A stretch of DNA of 14,832 nt from contig JAEXRB010000187.1 of the NCBI GenBank assembly GCA_023438325.1, positions 1-14,832 on the forward strand, read 5' to 3'. The translations under genes and the position numbers were made by a program. Positions within the stretch are counted from its first letter, which is position 1. Each line of letters begins with the position of its first letter. The DNA is from Pseudomonadota bacterium (GTDB taxonomy: Bacteria; Pseudomonadota; Gammaproteobacteria; Xanthomonadales; Xanthomonadaceae). Below the pieces are notes generated by a model. It had not been told where the DNA came from. It saw only the letters and a list, made by a program, of their open reading frames with translations, and made no database searches. Shown piece by piece: positions 1 through 7,203 of the stretch.

Positions 1-734
1 GTGAGCGAAAACAGACCGGGCTTCTTGCCCGCTTGCCCGCGTACATGCGTGAGGATGTCCGTACGCAGCGGATTGATTCCGCCCTCCTTCGGAAACCGCG
101 CCAGATGCGCGTTCAACTTCTCCCGCAACGCGGAAAGCGTTGGCCCGGCGTTTTCGTCGCGCGGCGGGGTGCCCTCGATGCTGCGATAGAAGTTGTCGGT
201 ATCGACGAAATCCGCATCGACCAGACAGGAGAAGATCATTCGGGTCAGCAGGGAAAGCTGGAATGCGCCGCGTTGCGTTGATGGTTTGAAGCCTTGCGGC
301 AAGCCGATCTTTTCCGGCAGGGCGATCTCGCGCTCCCAATCCGGTAACAACGGCGGCAGCTTGCCGAGATAATCCTTCGCCAGTCGATCTTGCAAGGCCG
401 AACGGCGTTCGCCCTGCCTGCCGTTGGCCAGCCCCGCGTGATGGCCTGCGATGGCATAGGCCATCAACGAACCAAGTTGCTTGTAGCGTTGCATGGCGAT
501 GTCAGCGCCCCAAGTGGCGTGATCGACCTTGGGAACCTCGCCCAGCAACCGCTTCTGGAACTGTTCGGTGTATTTTCCCAAGTCGTGCAACAGGCCACCG
601 ACCTGCGCCATGTCCTCGCCACCAAACCATCGCGCGCGTTCGGCAGCCATCGTTCCAACAGAACCCAGATGCCCGCGCAAGGTTTGCCAATCCGCCTTGC
701 TCGCATCTTTCGTCGAGTGTGCGTAGAACTCCAT
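1..734 (-). CDS. cas3: CRISPR-associated nuclease/helicase Cas3, N-terminal HD part (partial)
   Basis: The frame is open from the ATG at 734 down to the window edge, giving 244 residues with no stop. The N-terminus (MEFYAHSTKD, with a Trp at residue 16 and GHL at 21-23) and the spaced His/Asp motifs are those of a Cas3 HD nuclease: H22, the HD pair in LLHDLGKY (residues 48-55), DH at 71-72, GHH at 97-99 and the DAD pair at 173-175. This domain degrades the displaced strand after Cascade recognises a target. The helicase part should follow beyond the left edge. The opening resembles subtype I-C Cas3, where cas3 is normally the first gene of the operon, but the subtype is inferred from memory. 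The start is supported by AGGGGG six bases upstream. The 90-base gap to kdsB and separate function suggest its own transcription unit. The truncation is only the window edge. Confidence 0.88.
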   Translation of the reverse strand, partial: MEFYAHSTKDASKADWQTLRGHLGSVGTMAAERARWFGGEDMAQVGGLLHDLGKYTEQFQKRLLGEVPKVDHATWGADIAMQRYKQLGSLMAYAIAGHHAGLANGRQGERRSALQDRLAKDYLGKLPPLLPDWEREIALPEKIGLPQGFKPSTQRGAFQLSLLTRMIFSCLVDADFVDTDNFYRSIEGTPPRDENAGPTLSALREKLNAHLARFPKEGGINPLRTDILTHVRGQAGKKPGLFSL

Positions 735-740
735 GCAGTT

Positions 741-746
741 CCCCCT
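741..746 (-). promoter_or_regulatory. ribosome binding site of cas3
   Basis: On the minus strand AGGGGG lies six bases before the ATG at 734. It decides this start over in-frame GTG codons further upstream. Confidence 0.5.
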
Positions 747-784
747 GTTGCCCTTCAGTGGGACAGGAGAAAACCATACTTCCA

Positions 785-799
785 TCTCACCACGTGAGA
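785..799. repeat. short perfect inverted repeat between kdsB and cas3
   Basis: TCTCAC and GTGAGA form a 6-bp stem around a 3-base loop in the gap between the kdsB stop and the cas3 start. No T-run follows on either strand, so it is a poor intrinsic terminator. It could be a protein-binding site near the cas3 promoter, or chance. Confidence 0.3.
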
Positions 800-824
800 C
801 GACAGCAACCGCTCGTCGGCTTTT

Positions 825-1616
825 TCAAGCCGTCTTCACCTGTCTTCCCATATGCATTTCATGCATTTGTTGCTCCACGCGCGCCAAATCCTCCTCGGTA
901 TCCACGCCCGCCGGGAACGGCTCGGGGCTGATCGCGGCGGCGATGCGCCAGCCGGCTTCCAGGGCGCGCAGTTGTTCGAGGGATTCGATCTGTTCCAGCG
1001 TGCCGGGAGGCATTGCGGCGAAGGCGCGCAGGTGGGCGACACGGTAGGCGTAAAGGCCGATGTGGCGCAGCCATTGGCCCGGCGGAAGGGTGACGCGATC
1101 ACGCGAAAACGCGTCACGATGCCAAGGGATCGGGGCGCGGCTGAAATAGAGCGCAAGGCCGTTGGCGTCACGCACCAGTTTCACGCAATTGGGGTCGAAC
1201 AATTCCTCGGTACTGCCGACAGGCTGGGCGAGCGTGGCGATCTGCGCATCGCTTTGCATCAGCGCCCGTGCTGCGGCACGGATGGCGCTCGGCGGCGCGA
1301 GTGGTTCGTCACCTTGCAGGTTCACGACGATCATGTCGTCGCGCCAGCCGCGCAACGCGGCACATTCGGCCAGACGATCGGTACCGGAGGTGTGGCTGGC
1401 GGCGGTCATGCAGACGGTGACGCCAAGTGGCGCGAGGGCATCGGCGATGCGCACATCATCGGTGGCGACGACGACTTCACCCGCACCGGCTTCGCTGGCA
1501 CGGCGGGCCACGTGCACGATCATCGGCTCACCTGCGATCAGGCGCAGCGCCTTGGCCGGCAATCGCGTGGAGCCGTAACGGGCGGGAATGGCAACGACGA
1601 AATCCGGATCAGTCAT
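825..1616 (-). CDS. kdsB: 3-deoxy-manno-octulosonate cytidylyltransferase (CMP-Kdo synthetase)
   Basis: Cytoplasmic enzyme that joins Kdo to CTP, giving CMP-Kdo for transfer onto lipid IV-A in LPS core synthesis. The 263-residue product shows the family motifs in order: the nucleotide loop IPARYGSTRLPAKAL (10-24), ATDD (51-54), SGTDRLAE (77-84), VNLQGDEP (98-105), YFSRAPIP (157-164), HIGLYAYR (185-192), ESLEQLR (211-217) and GVDTEEDL (237-244). Length is slightly above the usual ~250. The frame stays open upstream to 1730, but that extension is Arg/Cys-rich and lies inside lpxK, so the ATG at 1616 before TDPDFVV is chosen. This ATG overlaps the lpxK stop by four bases (ATGA), so translation is probably coupled. 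It is the last gene of the LPS operon. The small Trm112-like gene often found next to kdsB is absent here. Confidence 0.96.
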   Translation of the reverse strand: MTDPDFVVAIPARYGSTRLPAKALRLIAGEPMIVHVARRASEAGAGEVVVATDDVRIADALAPLGVTVCMTAASHTSGTDRLAECAALRGWRDDMIVVNLQGDEPLAPPSAIRAAARALMQSDAQIATLAQPVGSTEELFDPNCVKLVRDANGLALYFSRAPIPWHRDAFSRDRVTLPPGQWLRHIGLYAYRVAHLRAFAAMPPGTLEQIESLEQLRALEAGWRIAAAISPEPFPAGVDTEEDLARVEQQMHEMHMGRQVKTA

Positions 1617-2623
1617 CGGGAATTTTCCTGCAAGGTGGCAAGTCGTGCGGCAACGGCATCGAAAAAAGCATCGGGAAGTTGCGCCGTCACGGCGACCGCA
1701 TACGCGTTTCCACGAGTGAAAGCAGCGCATTTGACCGCATCTTTCTCCGTCATCAGCACGGGCGCGGCATCTGTGAAATCCAGCTCACCCGGCGCATAGG
1801 CGTGATGATCCGGAAAGCCGTGCGGCTGGAGCATCAGGCCCGCGGCACGAAGGGCATCGAAAAAACGCGCCGGTTCCGCAATGCCGGCAACGGCGTGCAC
1901 CTGCGTGCCGAGGAAGGTGGACAGCGGAATGGCAGCACCGCCGCCTAGCGGATAGACGCTGGAAAAGGCGAGCGTCATCGGTACTTCACCCTCGCCTGGC
2001 TCGCCGCCATTCACCACGATGAAGTCGCAGGCAGCCGCGCGTTCGGTAGGTTCGCGCAATGGCCCTGCGGGCAGCAGCCGCGCGTTGCCGAAACGGCGAC
2101 GGCCATCGATGGCGAGGATTTCGATATCGCGTGCCAAGGCATAGTGCTGAAGGCCATCGTCGGCAATCAACACATCCACATCGCCGCTTTCCAGCAGCAA
2201 GCGTGCGGCATCGATGCGCTTTGCGGCAACGGCGACGGGTGCTCCCGTGCGGCGTGCGATCAGCAGCGGTTCGTCGCCGGCGATGGCGGCATCGTCGTGG
2301 CGCGAAACCCGATGCGTGCCCTTGCCGGTACGGCCATAACCGCGCGAGATCACGCCGGGGCGGAAACCGCGCGCCATCAGCGCCTGCACCAGCGCAATGG
2401 TCAGCGGTGTCTTGCCGGCTCCGCCGACGGCGAGATTGCCGACGACGATCACCGGCACGGCGACGGATGCGCCCGGCTTCTTGCCCGAAACGAAGGCCGC
2501 ACGTCGTGAGCGTGCAACACGACCGAACAAGGCAGACAGCGCCCGCAGCAGAACGCCCGGTGTCGCGTCGCCATACCAGCGCCGCTCAAGCCATTGCGTT
2601 ACGCGGACGCGCAGCGCGGCCAC
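1613..2623 (-). CDS. lpxK: tetraacyldisaccharide 4'-kinase
   Basis: Inner-membrane-associated kinase that uses ATP to phosphorylate the 4' position of the lipid A disaccharide precursor, yielding lipid IV-A before Kdo addition. The 336-residue protein is close to the E. coli length. Visible motifs are the N-terminal amphipathic WLERRWYG segment (11-18), a P-loop GNLAVGGAGKTP (62-73), SRGYGR (93-98), DDGLQH (155-160), LLPAGPLREP (183-192), FPDHHAY (270-276) and TEKDAVKC (292-299). It starts three bases after the msbA stop and overlaps kdsB by four bases. The msbA-lpxK pairing is a widely conserved order. No anomaly seen. Confidence 0.97.
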   Translation of the reverse strand: MAALRVRVTQWLERRWYGDATPGVLLRALSALFGRVARSRRAAFVSGKKPGASVAVPVIVVGNLAVGGAGKTPLTIALVQALMARGFRPGVISRGYGRTGKGTHRVSRHDDAAIAGDEPLLIARRTGAPVAVAAKRIDAARLLLESGDVDVLIADDGLQHYALARDIEILAIDGRRRFGNARLLPAGPLREPTERAAACDFIVVNGGEPGEGEVPMTLAFSSVYPLGGGAAIPLSTFLGTQVHAVAGIAEPARFFDALRAAGLMLQPHGFPDHHAYAPGELDFTDAAPVLMTEKDAVKCAAFTRGNAYAVAVTAQLPDAFFDAVAARLATLQENSR

Positions 2624-2626
2624 CGA

Positions 2627-4384
2627 TCAGCCCTCGGCTGCCTTGTCGCGAAACTGGAGTTGGTACAGCGCCGCGTACACGCCGCCTTTGGCCAGAAGAT
2701 CGGTGTGGCGCCCCAGTTCGATCAGCCGACCATGATCCATCACCGCGATCTGGTCGGCATGTTCGATGGTGCTCAAGCGATGCGCGATGACCAGCGTGGT
2801 GCGGTCGGCCATCAGGCGCGTGAGCGCGTCCTGGATCAGGCGCTCGGATTTGGTATCGAGTGCGCTGGTGGCTTCGTCCAGAATCAGGATCGGAGCGTTC
2901 TTGAGCAGGGCGCGGGCAATGGCGATGCGCTGGCGCTGGCCACCGGAAAGCAATGCACCGTGTTCGCCGACCGGGCTATCGAGGCCTTGCGGCAATTCGC
3001 GGATGAACTCCATCGCGTTCGCGGCTTCTGCGGCAGCCTCGATCCGGGCGCGGCTCGCATCGGCAAGGCCGCCGTAGGCGATGTTGGCGGCGATGGTGCC
3101 GTTGAACAGCACCACGCGCTGGCTCACCAACGCGATCTGCGAGCGCAGGTCGGCGAGGCGGTATTCGGAAAGCGGGTGACCATCGAGCGTTATTTGGCCG
3201 GATGTGGGCTCGTAGAAGCGCGGCAACAGACTCGCCAGGCTGCTCTTGCCGCTGCCCGAAGCGCCGACCAGGGCCGTGACAGATCCGGGCGGGCAATGCA
3301 GCGATACGCCATCGAGCGCGGGCTCGTTGCGACCGCTGTAGCGCAGGCCGATGCCGTGCAGGTGGATCTCGCCGCGCGCGTGTTGGAGCGGGCGCGTGCC
3401 GGTGTCGATTTCTTCGGGCGCATCCAGCACCTCGAACAATTCATCCGCCGCCGCGATGCCACGCTGGAGCGTGGATTGCACCGTGGTCAAACGCTTGATC
3501 GATGGCAGCATCACCAGCATGGCGGTGATCAGCGACATGTAGGCGCCGGGGCTCATCGTGTCCAGCAGATCGGGCCGGGTGGCACGCCAGACGATGGCGG
3601 CCAGCGCACTGGCGGCCACCAACTGAATGGTCGATGTGCTCAGCGCGTTGGTGGTGGCGATCTTGAGATTCAATCCGAGATTGCGTTGCGCGGCTTCGGA
3701 AAACCGCATGGCCTCGCGCGACTGGCCGCCGTAGATGCGGATTTCGCGGTGGCCTTCAACGGCCTCCTCCACCATGCCGGTGACATCGCCCATCGAGGAC
3801 TGGATGGTGCGGTTGATGTTGCGGTAGCGGCGGCCGACGTAGCGCCACACCAATCCGGTGAGCGGCACCATCACGAACAGGTAAAGCGTCAGGCTGGCAC
3901 TGGTCCACAGCATCACCGTGACCATTGCGATCACGGTGAGGCCATCGACGATCATCGACTTGATCGCATCCGAACTGGCCTGCGCCACCTGTTCGGCGCC
4001 GTAGATGACACGCGATACCACCTGCCCGCCTGGTTCACGGTCAAAATACGCCGCGGGCAAGCGCTGGTATTTTCCGAACACCAGATTGCGCAGATCACGC
4101 ACCACGCTGCGGCCGATGCGCGCCATGCCGTAGTCGCCGGCAAAGGTGGCAATGCCGCGCAGCACGAACAAGACCACGAGCGCGATCGGCATCCAGAAGA
4201 TCACCTCCGCATCGCGCGCGACGAAAAGATCGTCAAGCATCGGCTTGATCAAACGGACGAACGCTCCCGAAGCGGCCGCATCGAACACCATGCCGAGGAG
4301 GGCCAGCAGCCAGAACGGCCAGTACGGCCTGACGTATCCGATCAGACGCCGATAGGTTCCGCGTCCTGATGCCTGCTCGCTCAC
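2627..4384 (-). CDS. msbA: lipid A export ATP-binding/permease protein MsbA
   Basis: Homodimeric inner-membrane ABC half-transporter that flips core-lipid A from the inner to the outer leaflet, using ATP. The 585 residues match the usual length. A six-helix membrane domain covers about residues 20-310; helices are visible near 22-42, 63-83, 145-180 and 250-292. The nucleotide-binding domain follows: Walker A GASGSGKS (374-381), Q-loop Q422, signature LSGGQ (479-483), Walker B ILILDE (499-504) and switch His535. The start is GTG at 4384, overlapping the exbD stop as GTGA, so coupled translation is likely. Lying directly before lpxK and after exbB/exbD makes the LPS role firm rather than a generic multidrug exporter. 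Confidence 0.96.
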   Translation of the reverse strand: MSEQASGRGTYRRLIGYVRPYWPFWLLALLGMVFDAAASGAFVRLIKPMLDDLFVARDAEVIFWMPIALVVLFVLRGIATFAGDYGMARIGRSVVRDLRNLVFGKYQRLPAAYFDREPGGQVVSRVIYGAEQVAQASSDAIKSMIVDGLTVIAMVTVMLWTSASLTLYLFVMVPLTGLVWRYVGRRYRNINRTIQSSMGDVTGMVEEAVEGHREIRIYGGQSREAMRFSEAAQRNLGLNLKIATTNALSTSTIQLVAASALAAIVWRATRPDLLDTMSPGAYMSLITAMLVMLPSIKRLTTVQSTLQRGIAAADELFEVLDAPEEIDTGTRPLQHARGEIHLHGIGLRYSGRNEPALDGVSLHCPPGSVTALVGASGSGKSSLASLLPRFYEPTSGQITLDGHPLSEYRLADLRSQIALVSQRVVLFNGTIAANIAYGGLADASRARIEAAAEAANAMEFIRELPQGLDSPVGEHGALLSGGQRQRIAIARALLKNAPILILDEATSALDTKSERLIQDALTRLMADRTTLVIAHRLSTIEHADQIAVMDHGRLIELGRHTDLLAKGGVYAALYQLQFRDKAAEG

Positions 4385-4809
4385 TGGCTGCCCTGCTCCG
4401 GCGGCACGGTGGCGATGGACAGGCGCGAAAAGCCGAGCTGGCCGATGGCATCCATCGCCATCACCACCGACTGATGCGGAGTTTTTCCATCGGCGCGCAG
4501 GATCACCGCGCGCGACTTATCATCACCTGCCACCTTGCCGATGGCCTCGCGCAGCGAGGCGGCGTCACGCCGCAGCACTTCACTGCCGCCGACGAAATAG
4601 CGTCCTTCGGCATCGACCACCACCACCAGCGGATCCTTTGGTGTTTCCGCCACCTGACCGCTCGCTTCGGGCAGGTCGATCTTGAGGGCGCTGCGATCCT
4701 GGAACGTGGTCGTGACAACGAAGAAGATGATCAGCGTGAGCACCACGTCGATCAACGGGACGAGACTGACTTCCAGCTCATCGTTGCCACGGACCGAACC
4801 AATCCTCAT
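4381..4809 (-). CDS. exbD: ExbD/TolR-type biopolymer transport protein
   Basis: Small inner-membrane partner of the ExbB-type proton channel. Such pairs use proton motive force to drive TonB-like or Tol-like periplasmic machines. The 142-residue product has a short cytoplasmic N-terminus, one membrane segment at about 17-36 carrying the proton-relay aspartate D21 (in VPLIDVVLTLIIFF), and a periplasmic domain with the hydrophobic pattern VVVVDAEGRYFVGG near 97-110. The ATG at 4809 (MRIGSVRG) overlaps the exbB stop by four bases (ATGA). Upstream frame extension runs inside exbB and was rejected. No tonB lies in the window, so whether it energises TonB or something tied to LPS is open. Confidence 0.93.
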   Translation of the reverse strand: MRIGSVRGNDELEVSLVPLIDVVLTLIIFFVVTTTFQDRSALKIDLPEASGQVAETPKDPLVVVVDAEGRYFVGGSEVLRRDAASLREAIGKVAGDDKSRAVILRADGKTPHQSVVMAMDAIGQLGFSRLSIATVPPEQGSQ

Positions 4810-5462
4810 GTGGCCGCGCTCCTGCGCCGCACCGGGGAGGCCGGCGGCGGTGCGGGCTGGGCGATGTTGTCGAGCGTATCGATCAACGCCATCGCCTGAC
4901 GCTCCATCTCGATGGTGTAGGCCGTGACCAAGCCGCGGAAATAACGATGGAACACCAACGCCGGAATCGCCACGCAAATACCGGCAGCGGTGGTCACCAG
5001 CGCCTGACCAATGCCGCCGGCCAACTGCGTCATGTCGCCGATGCCGTGATCGAGGATGCCAAGGAACATGCGCATCATGCCGATCACCGTGCCCAGCAGA
5101 CCCAGCAGTGGCGCCGCGCTGGCAATGGTGCCAAGCGTGTTGAGGTAGCGTTCGAGCTGATGCATCACGTGCCGGCCGGTGTCCTCGATGCGTTCGCGAA
5201 TCACCTCGCGCGGACGGCGGCGAACATCCAGGCCGGCGGCCAGCACTTGCCCAAGCGGGGAGTTCTGGCGCAACGCGTCGATGTGCTTGGGATCAAGATG
5301 CGCATGGCGCGCCCACTCGCAGACTTCGTCACCGAGCCCCTTCGGCAGCACGCTGCTGCGGCGCAGGCTCCACAGACGCTCCAGCACGACACCCAGTGCG
5401 AGCACCGAGATCAGCGCGATCGGCCACATCACCCATCCACCGGCCTTGAACAATTCCAGCAC
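4806..5462 (-). CDS. exbB: MotA/TolQ/ExbB-family proton channel protein
   Basis: Inner-membrane proton-channel subunit working with the downstream ExbD. The 218 residues show the family layout: TM1 at about 8-30 (GGWVMWPIALISVLALGVV), a long cytoplasmic loop 35-110, TM2 at 113-135 with the GLLGTVIGMM motif and TM3 at 147-172 with QALVTTAAGICVAIPA. The C-terminus (about 202-218) is Pro- then Arg-rich. The start is GTG at 5462, fixed by AAGGAG six bases upstream. It is the first gene of the exbB-exbD-msbA-lpxK-kdsB operon. The order next to msbA is known in Xanthomonadales. Generic ExbB is safer than TolQ, since no tolA, tolB or pal follows. Confidence 0.93.
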   Translation of the reverse strand: MLELFKAGGWVMWPIALISVLALGVVLERLWSLRRSSVLPKGLGDEVCEWARHAHLDPKHIDALRQNSPLGQVLAAGLDVRRRPREVIRERIEDTGRHVMHQLERYLNTLGTIASAAPLLGLLGTVIGMMRMFLGILDHGIGDMTQLAGGIGQALVTTAAGICVAIPALVFHRYFRGLVTAYTIEMERQAMALIDTLDNIAQPAPPPASPVRRRSAAT

Positions 5463-5468
5463 GCAATG

Positions 5469-5474
5469 CTCCTT
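5469..5474 (-). promoter_or_regulatory. ribosome binding site of exbB
   Basis: AAGGAG on the minus strand lies six bases upstream of the GTG at 5462. It is the strongest Shine-Dalgarno in the operon and justifies the non-ATG start. Confidence 0.6.
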
Positions 5475-5513
5475 CAGCAGTTCGTGTTTACGGCTCGTGG
5501 CCGGTACTGCGCC

Positions 5514-5519
5514 AGTTTA
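5514..5519 (-). promoter_or_regulatory. possible -10 element for the exbB-kdsB operon
   Basis: TAAACT on the minus strand, about 50 bases before the exbB start in the 73-base gap after mltD, resembles a sigma-70 -10 box. No good -35 is seen at 16-18 bases. Read-through from mltD is an alternative, since no terminator is visible in the gap. Confidence 0.25.
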
Positions 5520-5535
5520 CCTTCAGCGCGATGAT

Positions 5536-6999
5536 TCAACGCCGTCCACACCCTGCCAGGCTCAGGCGCTGCCCCGGCTTGATCAGGTATTTCGGCGCAC
5601 GGATGCCGTTGGCCTGAGCCATGTTCTGTACCGTACAACCATGCTTTCGGGCGATGCTGTGCAGTGAATCGCCCTTCTTCACCACGTGGGTGCCGCCGCC
5701 ACCGCTGCGCGGGGCAACAGCAGGCGCCACGGGCGGACGGGCTTCGTGCAGTTCGCGGCTCATTGCCAGCATCGGGCCTTCCTGACACTGGCGCAGATAA
5801 GCCTCCAGCGCCGCTGCCGGCATTTCCAACTCCGTGTTCGCCGGCAGGCGGTGCCCGGCTTCCCAGCGTGCATTGAGGTTGCGCAAATGGCGGAACCAGC
5901 CACGCGGGTTGCCGTGCTGGCCGATGCATACGGCCAGCTCATTGATCGACATGTCCTGTTTGAGCGTGATTTTCACCGGGCTGGCGTCGTACTGCGCCAG
6001 GCTCAGGTTGTAGCGCTCCGGATGCAGGAACAACCACGCCGCAGCCAGCACCATCGGCACGTATTCGCGGGTTTCCGCCGGCAATGCACTGAACACCTGC
6101 GGGCTCCAGAAATCCTTGGCTCCCTTGCTGGAAAGCCGCGCGATGCGGCCTTCGCCGCCGTTGTAGGCCGCCAGCGCCAAGGCGAGGTTGCCATTGAGTT
6201 CGGCAAAGCGCTCGTTGAGGTAGGCGGCGTTGGCGCGGGTGGATTCCTGTGGATCAAAGCGCAGGTCGAAGCTACCGCCGCGATTGAGGCCGAAACGCGC
6301 GCCGGTGGCCGGCATGAACTGCAACGGCCCGGCTGCACCGGCACGCGACACCGCATGCACGCGCCCACCCGATTCCTTCGCCATGATGCCGAACAGCAGC
6401 GCCTCGGGCAGGCCGGTCTTTTCGTACTCGGGGAACATGCGATGCCGCATGTACTGGTAGTTCTCCCACGTATCGAGCAGCTGCGGCCGCATCCAGGTCA
6501 GCCATTCCTCCATCGCAGCCTTGACCGGCTCGTTGAGCTCGATGACTTTGGCCAGATCCTTGCCGTTGAGCAAGGACACGGTTCGCGCTGCCGCTGGCAT
6601 GACCAGCAGCACCGGCGAGTCGCCCTCGCCCGAGAGTGCGTCATCGGCATCCACCGGCACGGCATCTTCCGTGGCGCCGGCCAGATAGCGGGCCTGACGC
6701 ACCAGCAGGGCATCCTGCGCGGCAATCACGCGACGTACATCGCAGCCGGACTGGGCCAGACACTCGTCGGCAATCTCGCTCAATTCGGCACGTGCGGTGA
6801 TGAACTGCGTGGCGGCAGCGGCCGACTCGCCCTGCTCGTACAACGTCACGGCGGTATCGAAACGTGCGCTGGCATTGTCGATGCGGGCATACAACGCATT
6901 GAGTGCGGCATCCGATACCGCCGTGCGGGCATCAGGCCGTGGCGCATTGGCGGCGCACCCGAGCAGGAACAGGAAAGGCAGCAACAGCAGCGCGCGCAT
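5536..6999 (-). CDS. mltD: membrane-bound lytic murein transglycosylase D (lipoprotein, LysM)
   Basis: Outer-membrane lipoprotein that cleaves peptidoglycan glycan strands with formation of 1,6-anhydro ends. The 487-residue product has a lipoprotein signal with lipobox LLGC (Cys15) and Ala at +2, consistent with outer-membrane sorting. An N-terminal helical region (about 25-110) precedes an SLT domain at about 190-320, with catalytic E209 in AKESGG, the AGPLQFMP motif (222-230) and AAYNGG (277-282), all family 1E-like features. One LysM domain lies at about 437-481 (HVVKKGDSL to LIKPGQRLSL), preceded by a Pro/Gly linker. E. coli MltD has two LysM repeats, so this is a shorter form. The ATG at 6999 is placed just before the signal peptide. 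It is divergent from the YjgR-like gene. Confidence 0.93.
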   Translation of the reverse strand: MRALLLLPFLFLLGCAANAPRPDARTAVSDAALNALYARIDNASARFDTAVTLYEQGESAAAATQFITARAELSEIADECLAQSGCDVRRVIAAQDALLVRQARYLAGATEDAVPVDADDALSGEGDSPVLLVMPAAARTVSLLNGKDLAKVIELNEPVKAAMEEWLTWMRPQLLDTWENYQYMRHRMFPEYEKTGLPEALLFGIMAKESGGRVHAVSRAGAAGPLQFMPATGARFGLNRGGSFDLRFDPQESTRANAAYLNERFAELNGNLALALAAYNGGEGRIARLSSKGAKDFWSPQVFSALPAETREYVPMVLAAAWLFLHPERYNLSLAQYDASPVKITLKQDMSINELAVCIGQHGNPRGWFRHLRNLNARWEAGHRLPANTELEMPAAALEAYLRQCQEGPMLAMSRELHEARPPVAPAVAPRSGGGGTHVVKKGDSLHSIARKHGCTVQNMAQANGIRAPKYLIKPGQRLSLAGCGRR

Positions 7000-7028
7000 G
7001 GGTTATCCGGGGAAAAACACGACGCGCG

Positions 7029-7057
7029 AGCCTAACGACCCCGGATCGCAGCGGCAA
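7029..7057 (-). promoter_or_regulatory. predicted sigma-70 promoter of mltD
   Basis: On the minus strand TTGCCG (7052-7057) and TAGGCT (7029-7034) are separated by exactly 17 bases. The -10 lies about 30 bases before the mltD ATG. Both boxes are imperfect, but spacing and place fit. Confidence 0.4.
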
Positions 7058-7170
7058 GGCCGCGCATGCCGGCTGATCCGCGCTTTCAAAAACCCATCCG
7101 CCCGCCGCTGCATTTCCGTATGTGCCTGCACACCAGCCCGAACGGGCGCGCACCACCATCGCGGCCCGCA

Positions 7171-7176
7171 TACAAT
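7171..7176 (+). promoter_or_regulatory. predicted -10 element of the YjgR-like gene
   Basis: TACAAT matches the sigma-70 -10 consensus at five of six bases and lies 27 bases before the GTG start. The -35 region is GC-rich and does not match the consensus. Confidence 0.4.
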
Positions 7177-7190
7177 CCCCTGTTTTCCAC

Positions 7191-7195
7191 AGGGA
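7191..7195 (+). promoter_or_regulatory. ribosome binding site deciding the YjgR start
   Basis: AGGGA ends eight bases before the GTG at 7204. It supports this start over in-frame codons as far upstream as 7066. Confidence 0.5.
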
Positions 7196-7203
7196 AGCTG
7201 CCC

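Noticed and set aside
735..824. Search for CRISPR repeats or a leader next to cas3
   Set aside because: There are no direct repeats of 25-40 bases with spacers here or anywhere in the window; the array would be beyond the left edge.
852..1799. A 315-codon plus-strand open frame opposite kdsB and the end of lpxK
   Set aside because: It crosses the junction of two well-supported minus-strand genes and shows no domain.
2594..4369. A 591-codon plus-strand open frame covering nearly all of msbA
   Set aside because: It is the antisense of a gene with full ABC motifs. The product is His/Gln/Arg-rich without recognisable domains. Long antisense frames are expected from GC-rich codon bias.
5686..7035. 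A 449-codon plus-strand open frame opposite mltD
   Set aside because: The minus frame has lipobox, SLT and LysM motifs; the plus frame has none and is a codon-bias shadow.
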